64,000 bases of DNA from Trichoplusia ni (lineage: Eukaryota; Arthropoda; Insecta; Lepidoptera; Noctuidae): contig NC_039492.1 of NCBI RefSeq assembly GCF_003590095.1, positions 2,108,001 to 2,172,000 of the forward strand. The letters are read 5' to 3'. Below the pieces are notes generated by a model. The model was not told where the DNA came from, searched no databases, and saw only the letters and a list, made by a program, of their open reading frames with translations. Of this stretch, positions 23,035 through 34,375 are shown piece after piece. The position numbers were made by a program, and so were the translations under genes. Every line of letters begins with the position of its first letter. Position 1 is the first letter of the stretch.

Positions 23035-26000
23035 TTTTACTCCTCTGTATTGTTTCAGATATTTTTATGGCAATGTCCCATAACGGAAGAATTGTGACGT
23101 CAATTTTCTTAGAAATGTCTGTACGTTCGCGTAAAACCAAAGAACTCATAAAATATAGCAAGATTGTAATACTGGAATAAGCTTTTATATTCTTAATATT
23201 TTGTAGGGATTAAATATAAGAAGATAAACTATGAAAATGAAAATCTGGGAAAATTAATTATGTTAAAATCATTTCATGAAAACATTATCTCTGAAAGAGA
23301 TGATGTGATAATATCTGAGTTTTGTTGTTATAGTTTTTGCTACGTATATTATTTGTTTTTATTTTGCCTTATATGAAACCCATACTGTATGTCTATGTCT
23401 GGGGAATCGTAACACTTAAAAGGGTGCACCAATTTGGAAACGTCCTTTTTGCGGGGCTTTTATTCTATATTGACATTGCTTTACTTAAGTACTGTTTAAG
23501 TATTAGTGTTAAAAACTGTTTGTTCAAAGCAGCGATAAAGTACTTACGCAGATAACTAGACATATTATGTCTGCGAGAATTAGACACAATTTGGCAAATG
23601 TAACCAATATTTACTGCTTTAATATATGCCCAAAAGTTAACAGCTACAGAGATGTCCAACATTTTTTGATTTCTGTATACAAGACAATGTCTATAGAATC
23701 CAACATCAACTCAAAGGTCTTTGAACAATTACAATGTAACAGTATTTGAAGAAATATACTATGTTACGTATCCCTACAAGCAAAGAAACACGCAAACAAA
23801 TGTACCCAAGTGATGACCAGAGCATTTCAGAGCGAGTCTTAATGGACAAAGTTTTTCCACCACAAATCCTGCTCCGCCGGGCTTAACTCTTCAAAGTGGA
23901 CTTATGTGGTTCAAGTTAAGATGGATGGGAGGTCGTTTCCATAGGTATGTTTAATGTGTATATGTTTATTAGGTCCGGTTGCTTACTTGGTTAGAGGTAC
24001 GGTTTAAAATGCAAGTGTATGTAGGCAAACTTTTAAGACGAACTGGTATAAAATTTTTGAAAGGACGTGGAATAAGCATATCTACTTAAAATAAAAACCT
24101 TTTGGTTTTTCTCTTTTAATTATTTATAAACAAGAGGAGATAAATATGCCACTCACTACAATACCCTTTGTTAAGATAGTTCAGGATATGTCTGCATTGG
24201 CTCAACAAAAAAAACGGAATTCCCTGAATACGAAATAAACTACTTATTTTAAATCTCTGTTTTATAAACCTAGCTAGGGTTCTACGTAGGTTCGCCTTTA
24301 AGGCTGACGATGTAAAGGCGTTTCTTACCAAACAATCTCAATAAACACGGACGCATCACCGTAACCACAACCGCTCTACCAAAAGTTATACGAAAAAGAA
24401 TCTTCATTAATACAAATCCATTGAACACCCTCAAAGTAAAACCTACCCTCACTAATTAATAATAAAGCAGCTAATCGCTTGTAATTTAAGCCACACCATA
24501 ATTCCATTGAAGGTGCTGTTTGTGGGTCGTTGCGGACGCCTGTTTCGGTAGATAATCCGTGTTGTGTGTACTCACCACTATTTATTACCATGGGAACTGA
24601 CAAAAGAGCTCTTTGTGTCATTGTTGGAGTTATGTAGGAAGGGTTTGGTATGAAACCTTTTTGCTATGCTTGCTGTCTCCCCAGCTGTTTCAGCCCGTTC
24701 TGTCAACTGATCTTTGATTAGTTTTTGTTTGTTTTCTTTAAATTAGTTGTTTCGTCAACCTTTATGGGCATTGGTAACTTCTTTGTCCTTAAATTCCAAA
24801 AAAAATATAGTTCTTTTTTTGTTTCATGCTATCAATATTTCTAACCTGTACTGTCCAATTCATGGGTAAAGTCAGGTCACGTTCTCAGGTTTTCGATTTC
24901 CCATTTCTGACTTTATTTCGGTTCACTTTCACAATAAATAAGATAAAAACATGTCCATATATTTGATTAGGTACGACTGGTCACAATCCTACTTAACAAT
25001 GATTCTATTGACAATTAACTTCATACCAGAATTAGATATAGTTTTTTCCTCTTCGTTTAACTAATGGATCCTCCAAACACAAGAGTAAAAAGTAAATTGA
25101 GTACTTTCATGTTAACCTTTCCGCTCGGTAACTTACCCTTATTTTTAATTTTGCATGACTGACAAAACCCTAATTAGAATTCACCCAATTAGTTATCAGC
25201 GCTAATTAGACTCTTGTTGTTTGGCGTTGGTTCAAGGTCAAAGGTGATACTTAAATGTAAAATTAAATAGAGCCAGCTTAATATATTTTGTGATTAGTAA
25301 CAAATATGCTCATGGACATAATTTTGTTAGAATTAAACAGGATTGTTGATGACATTATAATACATACATAATATTCCTTATCTATTCCCAACAGTGGGGA
25401 AAATGAACTAATTACCTACGTACCTATTTGTTGACACTGGCTTCTTTAGATAAAGTTAAGTTTAATTAAATTCTGGAAATGGGCAAGTGGTCAAACATTT
25501 CAGACATTAATAAATATGTCAGATACTTGTAACTTTGAAAAATAATAACCAAAACTACATAACCATGTTCACACACGTTCCCAAAAAATACCATGCCTGT
25601 AACCTGAAATTCAATATCATTCCCTTTTGACGGTCTCGCCAACTTTTGAACGTTTTAAACGCAAACATTTTGCATTTCACAACTACTTTTTCGTGTTTAA
25701 GCTTTTCTTCCACAGACAGATATTAGGGTATCATGGTTTACGCATTTTCTTTTTGAATTGAGATGGTTGATGTTTTTTTTATTTGTTTGGTGAACGATTG
25801 CTCTTGTGTTGTCTGATTTTCTTATGTGTAATTTTGCCTGTGTTTTTATTATTTTATCGTTTTTCAGTGACGTTTTTTGTTATTGACTCTTTGTTATTTT
25901 AAGTAAATGCTAAAAGCTGTTCGGTAATCTTGTTGCAACCTTAGTTGCAGCTATTCAATGTGCTACAGTCAATGTGAACCTATAATTGACATGCATATGA

Positions 26001-29000
26001 GAATCTATGTTTTTCCAGTTTTCATTTGTACTGAACGTACTTAACGCCGTTGCTGTACCTAAAACAAAAAAAGGTTTTTTTTCAACAGCCAGCACTATAT
26101 TGGTGGTTGTGTTGATATATTGTTATTAACCAAAAAAAATGTTTTCATAAGTTATTTTTTTCACTAGCTTCATATCGCCTCTCAATCTCCTTGCACCAGC
26201 TTTACAAAGTCCTCCATATGAAATCGCAATATAGATTAATGAAACGAAACGATCCCAGTTATTGCCCCAATTGATTACTGTTTATTGCTAATTATTATTT
26301 TAGTACTTTGTATCGCCGGTCACCGGATAACGGTTTGCACGCAATTATTTTAATGATCTTCATACAGTTTATTTGTTATTAAAGTTTTGGTCACTGGATT
26401 ATCGAATATTGTGCTATTAGATATGACAGTGTAGATAGATTTTTCAAAAGATGTTGTTTTTTTTTTATCGCGTAAATAAGAAAACTAAGTTAATACGATA
26501 TACCTTTAGCCTACAGGGAAAGTTATTTGCTTCTCTCTAGTAGAATACTATTGCAGTCCTACTTATAGGGATCCATTATTAAGATAAATTAAGTCTTTAA
26601 TATGATTTATTTATACATTAAAGTACTTCACCTAGTCCTATTTCCTGGTTCTCGGTTACACAATGGTGTACTTAAAACATTTATTTTCAGAGAAGTCAAC
26701 TGAATTTAATTCGAATCCATTTTCCCGAAAAGAAAAACGAAAAATGAACATCAAATATTAATTTTTATTACTCTTTGCAATGTGTCAAGGAATAAAACGT
26801 TATATTTCCAACAAATAATAATTAAAAGTTTTAAAATCCCATTTCGCAGTGATCGTGTTGTCAGCAAATTATCAAGGAAATTAGCTGCCGACAATTTAGA
26901 AGTTTAATAGTTGAACTATAGTAACAAGTGACGGGTGGCACTAATAGACTTATGTCAAGTTATGGTTTTAATATTCACTGTTCATTTTGAATGTTGATGT
27001 TATTTCGGAATTTGGTTATTTAAGTGAATGTCCAGGTTTGTAATAGTTTCGTTTTATAACTTATGACTGTGTACTTGGTCCTGAGGATTCTCCGCTTTAC
27101 CAACAAGAAAGACGCTTTAAATGCAGTTGTAGAGTTTGTTAAAAGGTGGACATGATTTTTTAAGTTGGTAAGGTTAAGTTTATTTCATTTTCATATTTAT
27201 TGCATTATTATATATGATGCAATGTAAATACCTGCTATGTAATATCTGCTCTGTTACTACGTAGTAACAATCTCCTTAATATAATTTATCTCCACATATT
27301 TTTGTATCTTATTGTGAGATTTATTATTATTTATACTTTAGCTTGTAGCAATATTTACACGAATAAATCTTTACCAGTAATTGTCGGATATAGGAATTTC
27401 TCAAAACCTCCAATTTTCACTACCTACCTACAACATAAACACAATAGTTTTCATTATAGTGGTACGCTGTTAACACAATTTCAGCCTACATTAAACAGCT
27501 ATTTAGCTGTTAATCTAAATACAACAAGGCTGACTCAGAACGCGTGTAATTACTGAAATATTTTCTTGTAATTACTACCTATTAAATTATACTAAGCCTT
27601 TGTTTGTTCGCGTGTCTTTTCAGTATATAATATTAACAAAGGTTTTCAAGTAATGTACCTACTAATGCAGGAAATAAACTTAATTTAAGACATCTTTAAA
27701 TACTATTTTACTGGCAGTAGCAGTCATATTTAACGCCCTTTGAAATATATATCTAGTAGCATAATTGTTGTTTTCAGTCAGTACCCAATTTCAATTAACA
27801 ATTTATAATAGTAAATTGACTTAAACTTTTCTCAATAAATAGTAACAGCGTGTAGGTTTTTTTTTTTAATTCAGACAGATTTTGTTTGTTCTTACCTGAA
27901 TTCTTGGAGAGTAGAAACTTCTTGGAGGTTCCAAAAGTTATCGAAAACACCAAAAAGCTCAAAATGGCGCGATACAAAGAGAGATACTCACTATCCTCAA
28001 CAGAACCTGACTTGTGTCCAATATTCAGTTTCTTCTTACGTATTGACATAGAAAGAAAAGCTAAGCAGTCGTCCATTATACCAATAAGTCCGGGAAACTA
28101 ACAAATTGCAAGCTTTAGCAATATTCTTGCCTATTCAGCCTCTTTCAGCTAGTTTCTGAGTTATTAAGTATACGTTAATCTCGTTATTTGTAATGTTATG
28201 TAATCTTTCGCTATTATTATCGCACTTTTAAGCTTAACTAATAACAGAATTTTCAGGAAATATTATAATACTTTACCAACAAATACGTATAACCGATTTT
28301 AAATTAAAACTACACAGCCAAACTTGATGAAATTTTTATGGGACGAAATGACAGGTTTTTGACGTTAAATAAGAAAATAATCAACAAAATCGGTTTTATG
28401 GTAGTAAACTTGAAAAATACCTAAGATACAGAATAACTCGTGCTTTTTCATTTTGAAAAATTAAATTTCATAACATTAACAATTATTGACAGTTATTTGA
28501 ACGTTGCAATTTGACTGTATTTAAAAAAGATACTTTGACAAGTTTTGTCATTTTTCCATCTAAACTTAAATTTTCCAGCTTCTAAACTGTTTACTCAAAA
28601 TTACTATATTAAGCTAATACTACCGTAGAATTTTTTTATGCCTTTTATTTCAATATTCATTAGACTTACATTAGCCAGTCCAAGGCTCCGAATAAGCGAT
28701 TCAAATTCCAACCATTTAACTACCAGCATGCATCTGTAGTACCTACCTCAATGGTCCCGTAAGTCCTTGTTTGAGTGCCCCAAGTGCCCAAACACCTGCG
28801 CTTTGGTGGACTTAAACCTAGCCAATGACGTCCCATTTAATGTGACTAACTATTGGAGGCATTCCATTTAAGATTAGATTGAACAATATAGTTCGAGCTG
28901 GTCAAAACTTGAATGGACGAAATAAAGCATTATGTCCTATCTCAGAAGTTTATAACCTGACCTCTGTTTGTTATGAGCTCCGGAAGAAAAAGTGATGTAA

Positions 29001-29110
29001 CTTTTAAGGAAAGATAAAGCTTGCATTATACAATGTACTACAGTTTGAACGGTGTAATTTAATTTAATGAATGTAATAAAATAGATATTACTTCATAAGA
29101 TGAACAATTA
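23035..29110. other. Long plain non-coding stretch
   Basis: About 6 kb of AT-rich DNA with no gene, pol III boxes or Helitron ends that I can recognise. Open frames do not exceed 93 codons (27795-28076, minus strand, lysine and serine rich, no motif). The relative lack of repeats is itself a contrast with the 19-23 kb region. Confidence 0.5.
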
Positions 29111-29184
29111 TATCAGTATATTCATCATCACCATCAGCCCATATTCGTCCACTGCTGGACAAAGGCCTCCCCTATCAGTATATT
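29111..29184 (-). mobile_element. Tiny LINE 3'-end insertion with 12-bp target-site duplication
   Basis: The exact 12-mer TATCAGTATATT flanks the insert (29111-29122 and 29173-29184). The 50-bp insert between them, read on the minus strand, is GGGGAGGCCTTTGTCCAGCA, then GTGGACGAATATGGGCTG and an ATGGTGATGATG tail. It matches the end of the LINE remnant at 9319-9481. An extreme 5' truncation with a GAT-repeat tail and a duplication is the expected product of LINE target-primed reverse transcription. Confidence 0.85.
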
Positions 29185-29743
29185 AAACAACAGTATTACT
29201 AAATTAATCATGGATATTCAAGAAAGCGCTCTTCCTCTCTTCTACAAAAATACTGTGCCCAATGATCCATAACTGTTTCTAATGTCTAACCTACTAACTG
29301 TTTAAAAGTATATTATGGAAGCAATAAATATTGGTAATTGAGTAATGTACCCCCGCCCTTCCACAATGATAACAGTTCAGTTTTCAGAACACATATTTCT
29401 AGCATAGAACGCGATAAATATTTGCACGACCTATAAGGTTTGTTTCTAGCCACAGCGTTCATGTATAAAAGATTCATGTCTGTAAACGCACTCGCGGTGT
29501 AGAAACATCGTGTTTGCCCTGGAATGAAACGTTATATAAACATGAAAGCAATTCTGATAGCGATTGGCGATAGTTTTGAAATTCTATAGATGTTTCATTT
29601 ACTGAAGAAAGTAATTGTACAATTACGGGATTAACGTGCTTCAAATAGGTGTAGTAGACGTTCAAATTCTGGGCAAAATCTGGGCAGTTGACCAGAAAGA
29701 AGACGCTTATTTCCTCCTTGTGTTGCGAGATTTTCACAAATAT
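29185..29743. other. Spacer
   Basis: No repeat recognised. The 87-codon minus-strand frame at 29474-29737 has no motif I can identify. Confidence 0.45.
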
Positions 29744-29895
29744 TCAAGTGACATACACAAAGAAATCCAGACTGAATGAACCAGACAAGAATTTGTGCAT
29801 CACATAAAGGATTTCACAACGTGGGGATCAAACCAGCGACACGTCACTTTCAGTTGGTTTGGCATGGTGACCTCAACCACTTGGCTATCCGTTCA
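29744..29895 (-). repeat. Degenerate tRNA-derived SINE
   Basis: On the minus strand: GGATAGCCAAGTGGTTGAGG (A box TAGCCAAGTGG), TCACCATGCCAAACC, GTCGCTGGTTTGATCCCC (B box GGTTTGATCC), then ATGTGATGCACAAATTC and a 3' part near GTGTATGTCAC. Same broad family as 22702-22913, more diverged. Confidence 0.7.
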
Positions 29896-31887
29896 ATCAT
29901 GATAATTAATCGGTTACCCATCATCACTTACACACGAATTAGTTCAAAATTAAACAATTGTATCCAGAACATTTTCTAGTTGCGTAATATCCTTCCAGCA
30001 AACAATTTCAGCTGCATCTAACAGGCGAGTGCTAACAAAATCCCATTTATCTAACCGTCGAATAGTTCTGTATTTAGTCTAGCGCCGTTGCCAAATGCGT
30101 TGGGGTACGCGAGCATGTGTTCGTGGTGCTGAATACGCGAAAACGACTTGCATCCTGTTTTACGACGATTTTTGCCCATTGTGCCTTTGTAACAGTTTAG
30201 TATTTATTCCTTGGTAGTTGGAAATCGAAAATGCTTGACTTTTAAAGAATTTGTGATGTGCATCTGGTGAATTTGTAGATAGCCAACTAAAGATAACTGT
30301 TTTTTTATCTTGTACATAGCTTGCGTGAGATTTCTGTCTTTTGAATGAAATGTTCTTTTGGTACTTGCCATGTCAAAGCATCTCTTGAAGAATTATCTCC
30401 TTTCTCCTCGCTTGCCCGTCCATTCAATCAACATCATATCAAAATATTTTCATTTTTTCCAAAAACCTCAAATCCCCAATTTCGTTTAAACCATTCCTCT
30501 TAAATTGAGAACGTTAATCGCCTCTTGATAAACTGTCCATTCTACAAATACGATCCTCTATAGCCGTCACTATGTGCCGAACGCTCCCGTCGTGTCACGC
30601 CGGCCCCATTACGCTAGTTGACGTGCGCAAGCGCATACACAAGCAAGATTTATTGCAAACCTTCGAAATTAGGTATTTGTACGACGGACCGGTTGTTTTG
30701 ATCGTCGGTTTGTGTTTGTTTAGTCTGTTTGGGGTTTTTGTGGGTGCGCAAAGGTTATGCATGCTGAGATTTCTAGAATTATTTTGGATGGCCAAGTATT
30801 AAGCATTAAGCATAGGAACCTAAGCATGACCATAGCCGTAATGATAGTTTTTGGTTTCTTTGGTGGTTATTTTGCTCTTTGAACCTTCTTCTCCAATTGC
30901 CACTGAAATATTTCCCTAACTTATTTTGTATATGGAGTTGAGAGTTTCTAGTTTTTAAACCTCAAAACAGACACCTGCATCTTCTTGCACAAATGTAGTC
31001 CAATTTTTTATCTCCCCTATTCAAACTAGCGCAGTGGGCGCGAAAACCCGTAGATCCTAGTTACTTTGTTTTGTCCAGTTCTTTTATGACCAGTTTGATT
31101 CGGAAGACCTTATAACTTGAGAAAGCGGTTGTTTGACAGTTATAAAAAAAAACTCTTTTTAAATAAATCTGAACTCGATAAATCTTAATGTCTGCTTATA
31201 TCGCTAGGAGGAGCGCGTTTCGTTATCATGTCTGGAAAGTCCATACTTCCGCTTAAACTTTGGCTCTTTTCGTGGCGTTCTTAGCATGTAAAATGTAGTT
31301 TATTTTTCTTTCCATTTTCCGATTTCCCTTATCTGTAGAGACTAATAATACCACAAAATCCCACTACTGAAGTGTTTCGAAATCCATTTCACTTAATAAT
31401 GTAATTTATTTTTCTGCACTTTGACTCGTATATGCCTGTGATTTTACTTTTCGTTATTTTTCATTTTCTTCTAAAAACAACAAATTTTTGAAGATGTATT
31501 TTTTTAAATGTTTTAGTTTATGTAATTACAATAACTATACTATGTTTCATAACTACGTATAAAAAATAAGAACTTGGAAAAATTAAACGTCAAACCTAAG
31601 TTTCCCTAGCACAATTTATAATAATAGAAGAAAACTTTGCAAGATATTACCTTCCATCAACAATCCTGAAACAAATTCACTTAAACGTGTCCCATTTCAA
31701 TTTGGACTCACATTAAGAATTTTTCCGTAATTTCCTCGCACATTTTATATACTTATATCTATGTAAGCAGTCTTTACATTTCTAAGGTACCTTTATTTCA
31801 CTCCACTCAACATAACGCACATAATTAGACTCGGGACGCGTGTGTTGACATAAGAAATTGGGCGCGTGTAGGAATGTACCCCATTTT
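29896..31887. other. Spacer with one CpG-rich patch
   Basis: Mostly AT-rich. About 30565-30650 is locally rich in CG steps (CTCCCGTCGTGTCACGCCGG). Opposing frames of 76 and 66 codons (30572-30802) overlap there and look accidental. No repeat family recognised. Confidence 0.45.
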
Positions 31888-32258
31888 TTAGGGTTCCGTA
31901 CAGATAGGTTCAATACGAAACCCTTTTAATTGCTTTGCTGTCTGTCCGTCCGTCTGTTACCAGGCCGTTATCTCATGAACCGTTATGGCATTTCAATGAA
32001 ATCTTCCACAGATAATATGTACCTACGTGTAACAATAAATAGATTAAAAAATCTAAAAATCCACGTTTTTAAATGTCACTCTATTCAAATTTTATCAAAA
32101 TTGGTCCAGCAGTTTTCATAGTTGTAAATTGTCATCGGGTTTAAAGCTACCTTGAAAATTTCAGGCTGCTAGCTTATCAGGAGATGCCACAAAATTTCCT
32201 CTTTTCGTACGAAACCCTTTACGTCGAGAGTCTGACACTCATTCGACCGGTTTCTTTT
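31888..32258 (+). repeat. GGTTCCGTA-type interspersed repeat, most complete copy
   Basis: It starts AGGGTTCCGTA. A partly inverted ACGAAACCCTTTTA and GCTTTGCTGTCTGTCCGTCC follow. Further on come TCTCATGAACCG, CTTCCACAGATAATATG, AATAGATTAAAAAATCTAAA, AAATGTCACTC, AGTTGTAAATTGTCATCGGG, ATTTCAGGCTGC and TACGAAACCCTTTACG. It ends near GAGTCTGACACTCATTCGAC and CGGTTT. About 370 bp with no coding capacity. I know it as a very common lepidopteran repeat but cannot assign a transposon class. Confidence 0.75.
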
Positions 32259-33877
32259 CATTTCCTCAGAACTGAATAAGCTTATTTGGACTAAATTATG
32301 ATCATGTTTGTTTTCTTTTTGATATCAAATAATTGAACTCGTTTGGCTGTACGATGTGTGTGCAAAGTCAAAGGCTTAGATGTTTATTAGTTTTATTTAT
32401 TTTTCACAAAGTACATATGTTATTGCATAAATTTGAGAATTCTTGATAATTTCATAGGCAACTCAAAACCCACGAATTAGTAGAAAATATGACACCATAT
32501 ATTTCAGTCGAAAATTATTTCGATAGCACGTCTAATAAAATGAAACTACCTACCATAGTTACCTCAGACATACCCGTAAAACCAGATAGAAACATATTCT
32601 AGACTCGAGGCATCCAAAAATACAGTATATACTAAACTAAAACCAAAGAAAGTCTCAAGTGAAATTGTACCCTGCTGACACTTCAAATGAGATGGCGCAA
32701 TGATATCCGACGTGAAACGTATCTCATTAACTTGATTATATTTCTACTTCTACAAATCTTCCTAAAACTTTGACGAGTTCAGAGGATTTTGGTTCTTATT
32801 TCAAAGGCGGTTTGGGTTATAGTGGGTTGGATAGGTTGAGTGTAATTTCCGTCGTCCCGTAGGCACAGTTATGAGGGAAAAATTGGAGAGGTCGTCCGAT
32901 CGTTGTGTGGGCTGTCTGAACATGTTTCAATGCTTGTAGTTGTATCGTTATATCGTGATTCCTTTATAGGTTTCAGCGATGCCGCGTGAATATGGTTTTC
33001 TATTTTTCCAGTACTACCAATGAGAGTATCGACATTGGAATGGCTTTCCTGGAAATGTTCGCTGTTTTGTTGTTTTACTGCTGGTGTAGTTTTGAGTTAG
33101 GCTCACATAGAGTATCTGAAAATAGTAATAATATTTTGGACAGCTGCTATTAACATGTTCGTAGTAAGCGAACGTAGTAAAGTAAGTAAGTAAGCACGTT
33201 GGCTTCTCATTTGGAAAGAACTGAATGAAATAATGCATTGGAAAATGAGATCAGCAGAGGGTGGCTTTGGAGTCCTTTCCCACAAAAAAGTAGAGGCGCC
33301 CAACAGCCATAAATGCAGTGTCACGAGTTACTAGAAGGCTTGTGTTGCCTCGGTTTGCCTCGCTGTGTGATTACTTTGCCTCAAAATGATTTCGATCTTT
33401 TTACTCACGTAGAAAGATAAGATTTGTTTTTGTAATATTTTGCCCATAAACACTGCCGCCTATTTTGTTTCTTGAGTTCGTTAGTTTCTTAAGTTTTGTA
33501 AAATTATGATTTTAATAATATTATTACTTCTTTTATGACTATCACAAACACTACGACCTCACAGACCTAAAGTTCTAAATACGAATAACAATAAAAAACG
33601 AAAAGACCATTACATGATAAATGGAAAATAACTTTTGAATCCACTTTCAAATAAGTACCTACAATAAAGCATTTCATATTCAGCTCAGTCATGCAGAAAC
33701 CTAGTGTGGAGGGATGAGATACTGCTATGAGTTATGGGATCCTTTACGAGATAATTTAAATTGGGATACGGTTTGTTGGGCAGATAAAATTTTGTTGAAT
33801 TTGTACGATATCGTTGTCAGAAGTTATTCGTTTGTGTTGTTGTAGTTGCAGTGTTAAGTCGGGTTTCACACGTAAAG
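32259..33877. other. Spacer
   Basis: No gene recognised. Overlapping minus-strand frames at 33014-33324 (74 and 73 codons) show no motif. A short AAGT run lies at 33180-33193. Confidence 0.45.
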
Positions 33878-34010
33878 GGTATAAACGGAACCCTATTACT
33901 AAGGCTTCGCTGTCTGTCCGTCAGTCCGTCTATCTGTTACCAGGCTGTATCCCATGAACCTTTACCTCTAGCTTGTAGTGACTGTATTTTTGTAAGGCTA
34001 GATAAATAAT
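33878..34010 (+). repeat. GGTTCCGTA-type interspersed repeat, 5' part
   Basis: ACGGAACCCTATTACTAAGG, CTTCGCTGTCTGTCCGTC, GTTACCAGGCTGTATCCC and ATGAACC parallel 31910-31985. The copy loses similarity before the Helitron-like element at 34052. Confidence 0.7.
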
Positions 34011-34051
34011 TAAAATTAAAATCGATCTTAAGTTACGCTTTTATACAGTTA

Positions 34052-34375
34052 CTAGCTGTTGCCCGCGACTTCGTCCGCGTGGTAAGAAGATATAAGTTAT
34101 AATTTATACCTGCCTTCTATCTATCTATCTGCCTTCTATCTATCTTGTAGGATACAGTCAGCGTTTGCAAAGTAAGCGCAAAGTTGTTTTTTTACGACCT
34201 CATATTAGAAACCTCAAAAATTGTAGCCTATGTGTTATTCTGATGTATAAGCTATACTGTGGTAAAGTTTTAAAGTCATTCAAATCCATTCAGTAGTTTT
34301 TACGTGAAAGAGTAACAAACATCCATACATCCATACTTACAAACTTTCGCCTTTATAATAGTAGTGTGCCTATTT
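34052..34375 (-). mobile_element. Chimeric Helitron-like element
   Basis: The minus-strand 3' end (plus 34052-34115) is ACGAAGTCGCGGGCAACAGC plus TAG, preceded by a TATAACTTATATCTTC block. This is nearly identical to the Lep1-type copies at 52967 and 53859. Beyond about 34115 the interior is a different family, with TAGCCTATGTG, CATTCAGTAGTTTTTACGTG, AAGAGTAACAAACATCC and ending TTCGCCTTTATAATAGTAG. A small CTATCTAT tract lies at the junction. Host A (34051) precedes CTAG. The far boundary is approximate. Confidence 0.72.
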
